64,000 nucleotides of DNA from NCBI RefSeq assembly GCF_002094885.1, contig NZ_MSIT01000003.1:186001-250000 (forward strand). The letters are read 5' to 3'. This DNA comes from Salibaculum halophilum. Its GTDB lineage: Bacteria; Pseudomonadota; Alphaproteobacteria; Rhodobacterales; Rhodobacteraceae. Position 1 is the first letter of the stretch; every line of letters starts with the position of its first letter. A model generated the notes under the pieces. That model did no database searches and had not been told where the DNA came from. It saw only the letters and a program-made list of their open reading frames with translations. This document shows positions 16,196-25,951 of this stretch, piece by piece. A program made the position numbers and the translations under genes.

Positions 16196-17026
16196 ATGAT
16201 CCACGACGAAACGCAATGCACGCTCGGCGAAGGCCCGCTCTGGCACCCCAAGCGGCAGGAACTGTTCTGGTTCGACATCCTCGGCAAGCGGCTGCACCGC
16301 AACGGCCAGCACTGGCAGTTCGACGATTACGTCTCGGCGGCGGGCTGGGTCGACGACGCGACGCTGCTGGTGGCCGATGCCGCGGGTCTTTTCCTGTTCG
16401 ACCTCGAAACCGGCGCGCGGGAGGATCTTGTCGCGCTGGAGGCCGACAACCCCGCCACCCGATCCAACGACGGCCGCGCCGACCCGCACGGCGGGTTCTG
16501 GATCGGCACCATGGGGATCAAGGCGGAACCGGGCGCGGGCGCGATCTTTCGCTATTACCGCGGCGAGTTGCGGCAGCTTCACGCGGGCCTGACCATTCCC
16601 AACGCGATCTGTTTCAGCCCGGATGGTGGCCATGTCCATTTCACTGACACGCCGACGCGCCGCATCCTGCGCCAGCGCCTGTCCGCGCGCGATGGCTGGC
16701 CCGAGGGCGCGCCGGAACCCTGGCTGGACCTGGCCGCCGAGGGCCTGAACCCCGACGGGGCCGTGATCGACGCCGCGGGCAATTTCTGGAACGCCCAGTG
16801 GGGGGCCGGGCGCGTCGCCTGTTACAGCCCCGACGGGGGCTTTGCCGGGGCAGTGGAATTCAACGTCACGCAGACAAGCTGCCCCGCCTTTGGCGGGCCC
16901 GACCTGAAAACGCTGTTCTGCACCTCGGCCGCCGAGGGGCTATCGGACCCTGACCCGGACGACGGCAAGACCTTCTCGACCCCGGTCGCGGCGACGGGGC
17001 AGCAAGAACACCGGGTCATTCTCTGA
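16196..17026 (+). CDS. SMP-30/gluconolactonase family protein
   Basis: Predicted cytoplasmic metal-dependent sugar-lactone hydrolase with a six-bladed beta-propeller. In 276 residues the metal ligands of the family are in place: Glu in TLGEGPLWHP (about residue 13), Asn in SNDGRADPHGGFWIGTMG (about residue 98), and Asp in NPDGAVIDAAGNFWNAQWG (about residue 190). The substrate lactone cannot be told from sequence. It is followed 11 bp later by an aldose 1-epimerase, so both probably serve one aldose-oxidation route (aldose epimerisation, then lactone opening), although no aldose dehydrogenase is adjacent. Confidence 0.87.
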   Translation: MIHDETQCTLGEGPLWHPKRQELFWFDILGKRLHRNGQHWQFDDYVSAAGWVDDATLLVADAAGLFLFDLETGAREDLVALEADNPATRSNDGRADPHGGFWIGTMGIKAEPGAGAIFRYYRGELRQLHAGLTIPNAICFSPDGGHVHFTDTPTRRILRQRLSARDGWPEGAPEPWLDLAAEGLNPDGAVIDAAGNFWNAQWGAGRVACYSPDGGFAGAVEFNVTQTSCPAFGGPDLKTLFCTSAAEGLSDPDPDDGKTFSTPVAATGQQEHRVIL

Positions 17027-17037
17027 GGGAGGGCGCC

Positions 17038-17988
17038 ATGCGCGCGTTCGGAACCACAAGGGCGGGCGAGACCGTCCACGCCATCGACCTGCGCGCGCAC
17101 GGCCTGTCGGTCACGGTGCTGACCCGGGGCGGCATCCTGCAGGACCTGCGCCTGGACGGCATGGCGCACAGTCTTGTCCTGGGGCGCGACAGCCTGGCCG
17201 ATTACGAAGGCGCCTGCGGCTATTTCGGGGCACTGGTGGGGCCGGTTGCGAACCGGCTGCGCGATGCGACAGCGCGGATTGGCGGCGTGTCTTATCATTT
17301 CGAGAGGAACGAGAACGGCAAGACGCTGCTGCACGGTGGCTCGAACGGGCTACACACCAAGATATGGCATGTTGATGAAACGGCCGATAATATGGTCACT
17401 ATGTCCGTCCATTTGCCTGATGGCGAGGGCGGCATGCCCGGCAACCGCCACATCAAGGCGCGCTACGAGATCACCGCGCCGGGCACCCTGCGCCTGACGG
17501 TCACGTCCCACACCGATGCCGAGACGCTGATCAACGTGGCGCATCACGGCTACTGGAACATGGACGGCAGCGACAGCGTGATCGGGCATCACCTGCGCAT
17601 CGCCGCCGATCACTACCTGCCCGTCGATGGCGACACCCTGCCCACCGGGGTGATCCGGCCCGTGGCGGGCCGCGCCTTCGACTTTCGCGACGGCAAACCG
17701 TTTACACCCGGCGCGCCCGATCTGGACCACAACTTCTGCCTGTCCCGCGCGCGGACCGAGTTGCGTGATGTCCTTTGGCTGACGGGAAAATCCGGCCGGC
17801 GGATGACCCTGGCCACGACCGAGCCGGGCCTGCAGGTCTTCGATCACAGCGACATGGACCCGCTCTATCACGGGCTGGCGATCGAGGCGCAAGGCTGGCC
17901 CGACGCCCCCAATTGCCCGGGTTTTCCAGATGTCACCCTTCGGCCGGGCGACCCCACGAACCAGATCACCGAGTGGCGCTTCAGCTGA
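17038..17988 (+). CDS. Aldose 1-epimerase (GalM family)
   Basis: Catalyses alpha/beta interconversion of aldoses; cytoplasmic beta-sandwich enzyme of 316 residues. Family markers are [16 protein letters not shown] (about residues 66-81), the catalytic His in [11 protein letters not shown] (about residue 165) and the catalytic Glu in [12 protein letters not shown] (about residue 285). GGGAGGGC precedes the ATG. Its 3' end overlaps the convergent oxoprolinase-like gene by 8 bp. It is likely co-transcribed with the SMP-30 gene. The specific sugar is unknown, so no gene symbol is assigned. Confidence 0.88.
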   Translation: MRAFGTTRAGETVHAIDLRAHGLSVTVLTRGGILQDLRLDGMAHSLVLGRDSLADYEGACGYFGALVGPVANRLRDATARIGGVSYHFERNENGKTLLHGGSNGLHTKIWHVDETADNMVTMSVHLPDGEGGMPGNRHIKARYEITAPGTLRLTVTSHTDAETLINVAHHGYWNMDGSDSVIGHHLRIAADHYLPVDGDTLPTGVIRPVAGRAFDFRDGKPFTPGAPDLDHNFCLSRARTELRDVLWLTGKSGRRMTLATTEPGLQVFDHSDMDPLYHGLAIEAQGWPDAPNCPGFPDVTLRPGDPTNQITEWRFS

Positions 17989-20900
17989 CGCCCCAACCGC
18001 CGCCGCCCGGGGTTTCCATCACGAAGGCCGACCCGGCCGTAAGGTCGATCTCGTCGTCACCCGCAAGGTCCACGCGCGTGCCATCGGGCAGTTCGGCCCA
18101 GTTGCGCCCGGTCTTGCCCGGCGCCCCGCCCTGCGCGCCAAAGGGCGGGATGCGCCGATGCGAGGACAGCGTCGTGACGGTTACATCGGTCAGGAACCGC
18201 ATGCGCCGCAGCACGCCGTGCCCGCCGCGATACTGCCCCGCGCCGCCCGAGCCGGGCCGGATCGCGAAATCCTCCAGCCGCACCGGGAAGCGTTTCTCCA
18301 GCACCTCCGGGTCGGTCATGCGGGTGTTGGTCATGTGGCTTTGCACCGCGTCGCAGCCCGCGAACCCCGGCCCCGCGCCGGTGCCGCCGGCGATGGTCTC
18401 GTAGTTCTGGAAGTCGTCATTGCCCCAGACGAAATTGTTCATCGTCGCCTGCGATCCGGCGATCACCCCCAGCGCGCCGTAAAGCGCGTTGCACGCCGCC
18501 TGCGAGACCTCGGTGTTGCCCGCGATCACCGCTGCCGGGTAACGCGGGTTCAGCATGCAGCCCTCTGGCGCGATGATGTTCAACGGCTTCAGGCAGCCCT
18601 CGTTGAGCGGGATGTCCGTGCCCACCAGCGTGCGGAACACGTAAAGCACCACCGCCCGGCAGACCGCGAATGGCGCGTTGTAATTGCCTGCGTGCTGGGC
18701 GCTGGTGCCGGTGAAATCCACCGTGGCCGCGCGCGCCGCGTGATCCACCGAGACGGCCACCTCGATCTGCTGGCCGTTGTCCATCGGGTAACTGAAGCGC
18801 CCGTCACCCAGCCGATCCACGACGCGGCGCACGCTCTCCTCGGCGTTGCGCTGGACGTGGCCCATGTAGGCGGTGACAACCTTGGCCCCCTGCTCGTCGC
18901 AGACGCGCAGCAACTCGCGCCGCCCCGTGGCGTTTGCGGCGACCTGCGCCTTGAGGTCGGCGATGTTCTGGTCCGGGGTGCGGCAGGGGTAGCGCCCCGA
19001 GGCCAGCACGCGCCGGGCCTCGTCCTCCAGGAACCGACCCCGGCTGACCAGCTTGACATTGTCGATCAGCACGCCCTCGTCGTCGATATGGGTGCTGTCG
19101 GGCGGGGCCGACCCCGGCGTGCGCCCCCCGATATCCGCATGATGGCCGCGGCTGCCAAGCCAGAAGGCCGGCGCGTCATCTACGAACACCGGGGTGACAA
19201 CGGTGACATCGGGCAGATGCGTGCCCCCGCGATAGGGCGAGTTGAGCATGAAGACGTCGCCATCGGCGGCATCCGGGTTCAACCGCATGACTGTCCTGAT
19301 ACTGTCGGACATAGACCCGAGGTGCACCGGCACATGCGGCGCGTTGGCCACCAGATCGCCCGCCGCATCGAAGATCGCGCAGGAAAAGTCGAACCGTTCC
19401 TTGATATTGACCGACCACGAGGTATTGGCCAGCGTCGCGCCCATCTGGTCGGCCACGTTGCGAAAGAGGTTCGACATGACCTCGAGCACCACCGGGTCGG
19501 CCTCGGTGTCGGCGGCGAGGGCGCGCCGATTGGCCCCGTCACGCGACAGGACGAGGTTACCCATGGCATCGACCGCGGCCGACCAGCCGGGTTCGACGAT
19601 ATTTGTTCCCGTCGGCTCAAGGATGATCGCGGGGCCGGTCACTGTCTGCCCCTCGGCCAGATCGGCGCGCTGGTAGATCGGCGCGTCGCTGCGGCGGCCG
19701 CCGGTATGGACCGCGCCGGTCGCGATGGGTTCTGCCGGTGTCGCGACACTGGCGCCGATCCGTTCAGGCATCTCGCCGGCCGCGCCGATGGCCTCGAGGC
19801 TGAGCATCTCGAAGAGAATGGCCCGGTCCGGGCTGGTGAACCCGAAGCGCGCGGCATGTGCTGCCTCGAAATCCGCTTGCATCCGCTCGGGCGGGGCGAA
19901 GTCCACGGGCAGCGGCTGATGAGACCCGTCATAGCGCAGATGCGCGCGGGCGCGCGTCTCTATCCCGTCGCCGATCCCCTGCGCCTGCAGCGCCGCGCAG
20001 GCCTGCGCGGCCAGCGCGTCGATCCGCGCGGCCGCGCCCGCGTGATCGGACAGCGGCGCATCGTATTGTTCCTCGACCATCTCGCGCAGCTCGGCCAGCC
20101 CCATGCCGAAGGCCGAGAGCACCCCGGCGAAGGGATGGATCAGCACTCGCCCCATGCCCAGCGCCTCGGCGACGCGGCAGGCATGCTGTCCCCCGGCCCC
20201 GCCGAAGCACTGCAGGGTGTAGCCGGTCACGTCATGGCCGCGCTGGACCGATATCTTCTTGATCGCGCCCGCCATGTTGTCGACGGCGATCGCCAGGAAC
20301 CCCTCGGCCATGTCCTCGGGCGCGCGGGGGGGCTCGCCGGTTGCCCGCGCGACCTCCTCCGAAAGCGAGAGGAAAGCCGCGCGCACCACGTCGGCATCCA
20401 GCGGCTGGTCGCCCTCGGGGCCGAAGACGCGCGGGAAATGGTCGGCGGTCAGCTTGCCCAGCATGACATTGCAATCGGTCACGGTCAGCGGCCCGCCGCG
20501 GCGATAGCAGGCCGGGCCGGGATCGGCCCCGGCACTTTCCGGCCCGACCTGGAAGCGGCCGTCGCGGAACGTGCAAATCGACCCGCCCCCGGCCGCCACG
20601 GTGTGAATATCCATCATCGGGGCGCGCATGCGCACGCCAGCGACCTCGGTCTCGAAGCTGCGTTCGTAATCGCCCGCGTAGTGGCTCACGTCCGTCGAAG
20701 TGCCGCCCATGTCGAAGCCGATCAGGCGATCATGACCTGCCGCGACGCCGGTCTTGACCATGCCGACGATCCCGCCCGCCGGGCCGGACAGGATCGCGTC
20801 CTTGCCCTGGAACCGCATCGCGTCTGTCAGGCCGCCGCTGGACTGCATGAAGAGCAACTGTCCCGTCACACGGCCCACGTCCAGCGCCTGCGCCACCTGT

Positions 20901-21574
20901 TCCACGTAGCGCCGCAGGATGGGCGAGAGGTAGGCATCGACCACCGTGGTATCCCCGCGCCCCACCAGCTTGGCCAGCCCGGACACCCCGTGCGAGGTGC
21001 TGACCTGCGCAAAGCCCAACTCTTGCGAGATCGCGGCGGCACGCGCCTCGTGCACGGGGTTGAGGTAGGCATGCAGGAAGGCGATGGCGACTGCCCTGAA
21101 GCCGGCGGCGCGGGCCGCCTCAAGTTCGGTGCGCAGCTGGTCTTCGTCCAGGGGCGTCAGAACCTTGCCCGTCGCGTCCAGCCGCTCGGTCACTTCCGCC
21201 ACCCGGCCGAAAAGCGGCGCGGGCCGTGCCACGTTCAGCGCGAAAAGATCCGGCCGAGCCTGATCGCCGATCCGCAGCAGGTCGCCGAAGCCCCGCGTCA
21301 TCAGCAGGAGCGTCGGCTCGCCCTTGCGTTCCAGCAGCGCGTTGGTCGCGACGGTCGTGCCCATCTTGACCGACCTGATCGCGCCGGGCGCCGGGGCGTC
21401 GGTGCCCATCAGGTCGTGAATTCCCTGGACGGCCGCATCGCGGTAGCGCTCCGGGTTCTCCGACAGCAGCTTGTGGGAGACCAGCCCGCCATCGGGCCGG
21501 CGGGCGACGATGTCGGTGAAGGTTCCGCCGCGGTCGATCCAGAATTCCCAGGCCGCGTTCGCCGTTTCTGCCAT
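17981..21574 (-). CDS. 5-oxoprolinase-like hydantoinase A/B fusion protein
   Basis: Probable ATP-dependent 5-oxoprolinase (5-oxo-L-proline + ATP to glutamate + ADP + Pi), cytoplasmic. The 1197 residues join a HyuA domain (about 1-690) to a HyuB domain (about 700-1190), as in eukaryotic and many bacterial single-chain oxoprolinases. Visible motifs are [16 protein letters not shown] (about residue 14), [15 protein letters not shown] (about 290), [25 protein letters not shown] (about 470), and in HyuB MPVHLGSM-like [25 protein letters not shown] (about 775) and [11 protein letters not shown] (about 1120). The ATG at 21574 has GGAGG upstream; an earlier in-frame ATG (21646) lacks one. N-methylhydantoinase is the alternative. 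Confidence 0.83.
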   Translation of the reverse strand: MAETANAAWEFWIDRGGTFTDIVARRPDGGLVSHKLLSENPERYRDAAVQGIHDLMGTDAPAPGAIRSVKMGTTVATNALLERKGEPTLLLMTRGFGDLLRIGDQARPDLFALNVARPAPLFGRVAEVTERLDATGKVLTPLDEDQLRTELEAARAAGFRAVAIAFLHAYLNPVHEARAAAISQELGFAQVSTSHGVSGLAKLVGRGDTTVVDAYLSPILRRYVEQVAQALDVGRVTGQLLFMQSSGGLTDAMRFQGKDAILSGPAGGIVGMVKTGVAAGHDRLIGFDMGGTSTDVSHYAGDYERSFETEVAGVRMRAPMMDIHTVAAGGGSICTFRDGRFQVGPESAGADPGPACYRRGGPLTVTDCNVMLGKLTADHFPRVFGPEGDQPLDADVVRAAFLSLSEEVARATGEPPRAPEDMAEGFLAIAVDNMAGAIKKISVQRGHDVTGYTLQCFGGAGGQHACRVAEALGMGRVLIHPFAGVLSAFGMGLAELREMVEEQYDAPLSDHAGAAARIDALAAQACAALQAQGIGDGIETRARAHLRYDGSHQPLPVDFAPPERMQADFEAAHAARFGFTSPDRAILFEMLSLEAIGAAGEMPERIGASVATPAEPIATGAVHTGGRRSDAPIYQRADLAEGQTVTGPAIILEPTGTNIVEPGWSAAVDAMGNLVLSRDGANRRALAADTEADPVVLEVMSNLFRNVADQMGATLANTSWSVNIKERFDFSCAIFDAAGDLVANAPHVPVHLGSMSDSIRTVMRLNPDAADGDVFMLNSPYRGGTHLPDVTVVTPVFVDDAPAFWLGSRGHHADIGGRTPGSAPPDSTHIDDEGVLIDNVKLVSRGRFLEDEARRVLASGRYPCRTPDQNIADLKAQVAANATGRRELLRVCDEQGAKVVTAYMGHVQRNAEESVRRVVDRLGDGRFSYPMDNGQQIEVAVSVDHAARAATVDFTGTSAQHAGNYNAPFAVCRAVVLYVFRTLVGTDIPLNEGCLKPLNIIAPEGCMLNPRYPAAVIAGNTEVSQAACNALYGALGVIAGSQATMNNFVWGNDDFQNYETIAGGTGAGPGFAGCDAVQSHMTNTRMTDPEVLEKRFPVRLEDFAIRPGSGGAGQYRGGHGVLRRMRFLTDVTVTTLSSHRRIPPFGAQGGAPGKTGRNWAELPDGTRVDLAGDDEIDLTAGSAFVMETPGGGGWGVS

Positions 21575-21714
21575 CGTCCTGCCTCCTGCGCGTCGCGGCA
21601 GCATCGTCAAGATCGGGCGGCCGAACAAGGGGGCGAAAAGCGGCAAGTCCCGCCACGCGGGTGCAGAATCGAATTGACAGGCTCCGGCCCCGCGAGTAAG
21701 CGGCCATCGGTGAT

Positions 21715-21791
21715 GGCGTGGTAGCTCAGCCGGTTAGAGCACAGCACTCATAATGCTGGGGTCGGCGGTTCAAGTCCGCCCCACGCTACCA
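21715..21791 (+). tRNA. tRNA-Met (CAT anticodon)
   Basis: Full cloverleaf of 77 nt with encoded CCA: 7-bp acceptor GGCGTGG / CCACGCT (one G-U), D-arm GCTC / GAGC, anticodon stem CAGCA / TGCTG around loop CTCATAA (anticodon CAT), T-arm GGCGG-TTCAAGT-CCGCC. The first pair is G-U rather than mismatched C-A, and the anticodon stem lacks the three G-C pairs of initiators, so it is an elongator-type Met tRNA. A lysidine-modified Ile tRNA cannot be fully excluded. Confidence 0.93.
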
Positions 21792-21850
21792 TCACGTCCC
21801 CTTTCCAAGCCGGTCGCTTTGCGGCAGTGTTTTCACCGGGGGGTTGTGCC

Positions 21851-23260
21851 ATGACATCGCTGCGCGCGTTCACGGAAATCGTCGGGGCCGACCACGCCAT
21901 GATCGGCGCGGACACGGCGAGGTGGGCGCGGGACTGGACCGGCACCTACATCGGCGCGCCGGGCGTGGTGTTGCGCCCCGCCGATACCGCGCAGGTCGCG
22001 GCGATCCTGCGCAAGGCCTCGCAATTGCGGCTGTCGGTGACGCCCGTGTCGGGCAACACCGGGCTGGTAGGCGGGGCGCATGCGCCCGGCGGCGTGCTGC
22101 TATCGCTGGACAGGATGAACGCCATCCGCGAGATCAATCCCCGCGCCCGAACGGCAACGGTCGAGGCCGGGGTGATCCTGTCCGGCTTGCACGCGGCCGC
22201 CGAAGCGCAGGACCTGATCTTTCCGCTGACCTTCGGTGCACGCGGCTCGGCCATGATCGGCGGGGTGCTGTCGACCAACGCGGGCGGGTCCAACGTGCTG
22301 CGCCACGGCAATGCGCGGGACCTGTGCCTCGGGCTCGAGGCGGTTCTGGCCGATGGCCGCGTGGTCGACCTGATGAAGGCCGTTCACAAGGACAACTCCG
22401 GGCTGGACCTGCGCAACCTCCTGATCGGGTCGGAGGGGCAGCTGGGGGTCATCACCGCCGCGGTGCTCAAGCTGTCGCCCCGACCGCGCGCCCATGCCAC
22501 GGCCATGGTCGCCGTGCCCGAGCTAACGGATGCGCTGGACCTGCTGAACCGGCTCAACGATGCCTCGGGCGGCGCGGTGGAGGCCTTCGAATACATGCCC
22601 CGCGCCTATATCCAGACCCATCTGGACAGGGTCGCGGGCGCCCGGCCGCCCTTCGACGCGATGCACGAGGTCAACATCCTGGTCGACCTCGCGGCGACAT
22701 CGGAGCGCGACGCCACCCCGGGCGGCGATGGCCAGACGCCGATCACCGACCTGCTGGAGCAGGAACTGGGGGCGATGCTGGACGCGGGGCGGGTCCTCGA
22801 CGCCACGGTTGCCCGGTCCGAGGCCCAGCGCGCCGAGATCTGGGCCCGCCGCGAGGCTGCCGCCGAGCTGACCTTCTGGCGCAAGCCCGTCATCGACACC
22901 GATGTCGCCGTTCCGCTGGACTTCGTGCCGCGCTTTCTGGAACTGGCCGATGCCCGCGTGACGGCCCATGATCCGGGGGCGGAGCCGTTCTACATCGCCC
23001 ACCTGGGCGACGGGAACGTGCACTACTGCGTCTACCCGAGCGGTGACTCCTCGGCCCTGAAGGACGCGATCGTCACCATCGTCGAGGACGTGGTAACCGA
23101 GCTTGGCGGCAGCTTTTCGGCGGAGCATGGCGTGGGCCAGTCCAAGCTGGCCACCATGCGCCGCCGCAAGGACCCGACTGCGCTGGCGATGATGCGGCGC
23201 ATCAAGCAGGCGCTCGACCCGCAGGGCATCCTGAACCCCGGCAAGACCATCCCGGATTAG
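21851..23260 (+). CDS. FAD-linked D-2-hydroxyacid dehydrogenase (D-lactate / D-2-hydroxyglutarate type)
   Basis: Flavoprotein of the VAO/GlcD family oxidising a D-2-hydroxyacid. The 469 residues have the FAD-binding part (about 35-215) with TPVSGNTGLVGGAHAPGG and FGARGSAMIGGVLSTNAGG, LIGSEGQLGVIT (about 195), and the C-terminal cap with IAHLGDGNVHYCVYP (about 385) and SAEHGVGQSK (about 425), which carry catalytic and metal-binding His/Glu. The closest family resemblance is to D-2-hydroxyglutarate dehydrogenases; the substrate is not decided by sequence. The ATG at 21851 gives the usual length. It stands alone after tRNA-Met and converges with the rhodanese gene. Confidence 0.82.
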   Translation: MTSLRAFTEIVGADHAMIGADTARWARDWTGTYIGAPGVVLRPADTAQVAAILRKASQLRLSVTPVSGNTGLVGGAHAPGGVLLSLDRMNAIREINPRARTATVEAGVILSGLHAAAEAQDLIFPLTFGARGSAMIGGVLSTNAGGSNVLRHGNARDLCLGLEAVLADGRVVDLMKAVHKDNSGLDLRNLLIGSEGQLGVITAAVLKLSPRPRAHATAMVAVPELTDALDLLNRLNDASGGAVEAFEYMPRAYIQTHLDRVAGARPPFDAMHEVNILVDLAATSERDATPGGDGQTPITDLLEQELGAMLDAGRVLDATVARSEAQRAEIWARREAAAELTFWRKPVIDTDVAVPLDFVPRFLELADARVTAHDPGAEPFYIAHLGDGNVHYCVYPSGDSSALKDAIVTIVEDVVTELGGSFSAEHGVGQSKLATMRRRKDPTALAMMRRIKQALDPQGILNPGKTIPD

Positions 23261-23267
23261 GTCGTCG

Positions 23268-23849
23268 TTAGCTGCCCGGAACCACCGTCAGGCCCAGCAT
23301 CTGCCAGTTCTGCATCCCGCCACGGTAATAGTGGATCTTGTCCGCCGGAAAGCCCGCCTCGATCATGCGGCGGGCCGCGGTGGGGGACTGGCCGCACCAC
23401 GGGCCGTTGCAGAACAGCGCGACGCGCGGCACATCGGCCGGGCACTCGAACCCGTCGAAGTCGATGGTGCAGCCCAGCTCGCCCAGCCTGTCGGCGGCCT
23501 CGTTGTAGGGCACCGAGACCGCGCCGGGGATCGTGCCCTGCTCGAACTGGGGGCGGATGCGGCCGTCGATCACGACGGCCTCGGGGTCCTGCAGAAAGTC
23601 CATCACTTCCAGTTCCCCGATGGGCGTCACGCCCGGGGCGGGCACGATGGGCTGTATGCAGAAGTTGGGACAGGGCCGAGAGGTCAGGGTCCATTCGGTC
23701 CCGAGGCGGTTGTCATTGTCCTGAACCCGGCCGATCTCGACCGGGCCATCGGGGGTTTCGACCGTCACCGACATGGTATCGGGGGTGATCCCCACCGGCT
23801 CGGCCCGGGCCACGCCGGCCATGAGCAAAAGGGCAATCAAAACGCGCAT
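23268..23849 (-). CDS. Periplasmic rhodanese-like protein with CxxxxC active-site loop
   Basis: Exported 193-residue protein: signal peptide at residues 1-16 (ends VARA, before EPVG), then a rhodanese fold from about residue 75 (EAVVIDGRIRPQFEQGTIPGAV). The catalytic loop is CNGPWCGQSP (about residues 146-155), where the first Cys is the expected persulfide carrier and a second Cys lies four residues on. Another Cys pair, RPCPNFC (about 58-64), precedes the domain. It resembles the PQQ-catabolism CxxCW-type rhodaneses. The start overlaps the stop of the upstream ABM-domain gene by one base, so the two are coupled. The sulfur substrate is unknown. Confidence 0.78.
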   Translation of the reverse strand: MRVLIALLLMAGVARAEPVGITPDTMSVTVETPDGPVEIGRVQDNDNRLGTEWTLTSRPCPNFCIQPIVPAPGVTPIGELEVMDFLQDPEAVVIDGRIRPQFEQGTIPGAVSVPYNEAADRLGELGCTIDFDGFECPADVPRVALFCNGPWCGQSPTAARRMIEAGFPADKIHYYRGGMQNWQMLGLTVVPGS

Positions 23850-24166
23850 CAGTATACCTCCACGACGTCGTACATTACGGGCTCGAAGCCCTTGGTGAGT
23901 TGATTGATCTCGCGGTTGCGGCGGCGCATTTCCTCGGTGCGGAGCATGGCCTGGTAGTCCTCGCGCCGCGTCCATTGCGAATAGTTGGCGATGCGGGTCT
24001 GGGCATCGTTCACGTGCAGCCCCGCCGAGATGAAACCCGGCTGTTTCGAAATGACCTCGGCATAGGCCGCGCGCAGCATTTCCAGCACGTCGTCGCAGAT
24101 CGCGGGGTTGACCTCGAAGGTGGTGATGACCGTCTGGCAGGCCTTGCCCGTCTCGATGCGTGTCAT
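23849..24166 (-). CDS. Antibiotic biosynthesis monooxygenase (ABM)-domain protein
   Basis: Small 105-residue ferredoxin-like alpha/beta protein of the ABM/YgiN superfamily. The core pattern runs TVITTFEVNPAICDDVLEMLRAAY (strand and helix, about residues 13-36), QPGFISAGLHVNDAQTRIANYSQWTRREDYQAML (about 42-75). The typical W-x-x-x-x-x-Y/F segment is present in SQWTRREDYQ. ABM proteins are often dimeric heme- or quinol-modifying enzymes, but the substrate here is unknown. It is co-transcribed with the exported rhodanese (1-base stop/start overlap). Confidence 0.72.
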   Translation of the reverse strand: MTRIETGKACQTVITTFEVNPAICDDVLEMLRAAYAEVISKQPGFISAGLHVNDAQTRIANYSQWTRREDYQAMLRTEEMRRRNREINQLTKGFEPVMYDVVEVY

Positions 24167-24257
24167 GTGGCCTCCTTCCGCTGTCGACTAGACCGCAAGG
24201 CCGGTGCGGGGTCAACGGGTTCTGGCGCGCATCGAATGCTCGCGCTAGGGTTGTTTC

Positions 24258-24956
24258 ATGCTGCGATTGGCCGCAATGTGCCTGCTGGGCCTGACCATCG
24301 CCACGCCGGCCAGATCGGGGGCGTGGCTGCGCGACGAGCGCGCGGTTTTCCTGTCCTTCGGGGCGAATGTGCTGCTGTCCGAGGGCACGCACGTGCCTGT
24401 GGGCCGAGACCCGAGCCTTTACCTGGAATGGGGCTACGGGCCGCGGACGACCCTCGCCTTCGGTCTCCATACCGGGGGCCGCGGCGACAGCCGCACCGCG
24501 GAAATCCGCTTGATCCGCCCGCTTCCCCTGCCTGAGCGTCTGGGCGTGGCCACGGTGTCCGGCGGGTTGGCCCTGCGCGAATTCGACAGCGTCCTGTATG
24601 ATGCGGACGGGGCCGAAACCGACCGGCAGGACCATCTGGCCTCCCTCGGGCTGGCCTGGGGGCAGGGGTCGGACGCCGGCTGGATCACCGCCGAGGGCCG
24701 GGTCATGACCGATCTGGCCGGTGGCGACATCGAGGCCAAGCTGGACCTGACCGGCGGCTACCACATCACGCCGGCCTGGTCGGCCATGGTGCAGCTTCAA
24801 ACGGGGCGTGGCCGCAGCGGCGATGACTACGCCAAGCTGTTGCCCTCGGTGATCTACCGGGTCAACGACCGGCTCCGGATCAACGCCGGGGCCAGCCATG
24901 CCCTGACCGGGGATCGCGGCACCGGGCTTTTCCTGGCCGGTTGGCTGGAGTTCTGA
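24258..24956 (+). CDS. Putative outer-membrane beta-barrel protein
   Basis: Unrecognised 232-residue secreted protein. There is a signal peptide at residues 1-20 (ends PARS, before GAWL). The rest alternates polar and aromatic/hydrophobic residues in short stretches (SLYLEWGYG, TTLAFGLHTGG, AAEGRV-like WITAEGRV, AMVQLQTGRG, INAGASHAL). The chain ends with a C-terminal Phe (LAGWLEF), the terminal signature used by the BAM machinery. An 8- to 10-strand barrel is likely. It is divergent from the ABM/rhodanese pair and convergent with the universal stress gene. Function unknown. Confidence 0.65.
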   Translation: MLRLAAMCLLGLTIATPARSGAWLRDERAVFLSFGANVLLSEGTHVPVGRDPSLYLEWGYGPRTTLAFGLHTGGRGDSRTAEIRLIRPLPLPERLGVATVSGGLALREFDSVLYDADGAETDRQDHLASLGLAWGQGSDAGWITAEGRVMTDLAGGDIEAKLDLTGGYHITPAWSAMVQLQTGRGRSGDDYAKLLPSVIYRVNDRLRINAGASHALTGDRGTGLFLAGWLEF

Positions 24957-24965
24957 GGGGGCGCG

Positions 24966-25373
24966 TCAGCGCAGCACATGCACCGCGCACTGGGCATGGC
25001 GCACGACCCGCGCCGCGGTCGAGCCGAGGAAGTAATCGGCCAACCCCGGGCGATGCGAATCGATTATGATCAGGTCCACCCCGTTGTCCCCGGCCCAATC
25101 CACGATGGTCCGGCCGGAATGGCCATGGATCACCTGCGCCTCGCCCTTGGCGAAGTTCCCCGCCTTGCCGTCAAGCTGGGCCTGAACGGCATCGCGGGTC
25201 TCCTTGTCATAGCCCTCGGGGATGTAGTTAACCGCATAGGCGGGCAGCTCCTCCATCACGTGCAGGAACGTCACGCGCGCACCGGGCGCCGACAGGGTGT
25301 GGGCGACCTGCTCGGCCGGTTTCGTGGGGTGGTCGCCGTCAAAGGCGACGGGAATCAGGATGTGGCTGTACAT
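24966..25373 (-). CDS. Universal stress protein (UspA family)
   Basis: 135-residue single Usp domain: N-terminal strand MYSHILIPVAFDGD and the C-terminal region VDLIIIDSHRPGLADYFLGSTAARVVRHAQCAVHVLR. The latter matches the ATP-binding Usp signature (G-2x-G-9x-G-S/T) only in part, since a single Gly appears before LGSTAARVV. GAGGAGG precedes the ATG. Usp proteins are cytoplasmic dimers induced by stress; the partner is unknown. The preceding gene on the same strand, 61 bp upstream, encodes a rhodanese, so the two may form one transcript. Confidence 0.88.
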   Translation of the reverse strand: MYSHILIPVAFDGDHPTKPAEQVAHTLSAPGARVTFLHVMEELPAYAVNYIPEGYDKETRDAVQAQLDGKAGNFAKGEAQVIHGHSGRTIVDWAGDNGVDLIIIDSHRPGLADYFLGSTAARVVRHAQCAVHVLR

Positions 25374-25434
25374 GGCATTCCTCCTCTTCTCGAGGCAGGA
25401 TATGCCCAGCCTGCAAAACCCGCCTTGATCAGGA

Positions 25435-25812
25435 TCAGACGTCGCGTTCCGTCGCGCCGTCGGCCTCGACCCAGTCCTTGTAGCCGCCGAGATTGCGGAC
25501 ATCCCCGAACCCCATGGCCCGCAAGGTCTGCCCCGCCAGCGCGGCCCGCCCGCCGCCAGCGCAATAGACGATCACGGTCTTGTCTTCCGACAGCGCCTCG
25601 GGGCGGTTCTCGGCCGAGCCGACCTGGAATTCCAGCACCCCGCGCGGGATCGCGACAGCCCCCCGGACCTTGCCGGCGGCCACCTCGGCCGGTTCGCGCA
25701 CATCGAGGAAAACCGCCGCGCTGCTGCCGTGCAGGCGCTTGGCCTCGGCCGGCGAGATGGCGGGCACCTCGGCACGGGCGGCCTTGACCAGGTCTTCAAC
25801 TGTCTTCGTCAT
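25435..25812 (-). CDS. Cytoplasmic single-domain rhodanese
   Basis: 125-residue sulfurtransferase domain without signal peptide. It contains AAVFLDVREPAEVAAGKVRGAVAIPRG (about residues 32-58), the CDC25/rhodanese loop CAGGGRAAL with the persulfide Cys (about residue 86), and LGGYKDWVEAD near the C-terminus. It probably moves sulfane sulfur between small thiols or proteins. It is the second rhodanese within 2.5 kb and is divergent from the FMN-binding-like gene. The usp gene follows it. The ATG at 25812 gives the normal length; upstream in-frame extension is low-complexity. Confidence 0.88.
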   Translation of the reverse strand: MTKTVEDLVKAARAEVPAISPAEAKRLHGSSAAVFLDVREPAEVAAGKVRGAVAIPRGVLEFQVGSAENRPEALSEDKTVIVYCAGGGRAALAGQTLRAMGFGDVRNLGGYKDWVEADGATERDV

Positions 25813-25951
25813 GAGGGTCCCCAGGTGCCAGTGCGCTTGTGCCAAGACGCTACCCCGGCTTGGCGGCAGGCTCAATGGATTGTTGGACCGCCGACCGACA
25901 GGGGCTAGGCTTGCGACACCGACGACCAGACGCAGCAAGGAGCCTTCCCCC

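Noticed and set aside
17930-21724. A very long plus-strand open frame (more than 1200 codons) opposite the oxoprolinase-like gene
   Set aside because: It is antisense to a gene with clear family motifs, and its composition (His, Arg, Gly, Asp-rich) is the usual mirror of a GC-rich coding strand. It starts inside the epimerase gene and runs over tRNA-Met's upstream border without a ribosome-binding site.
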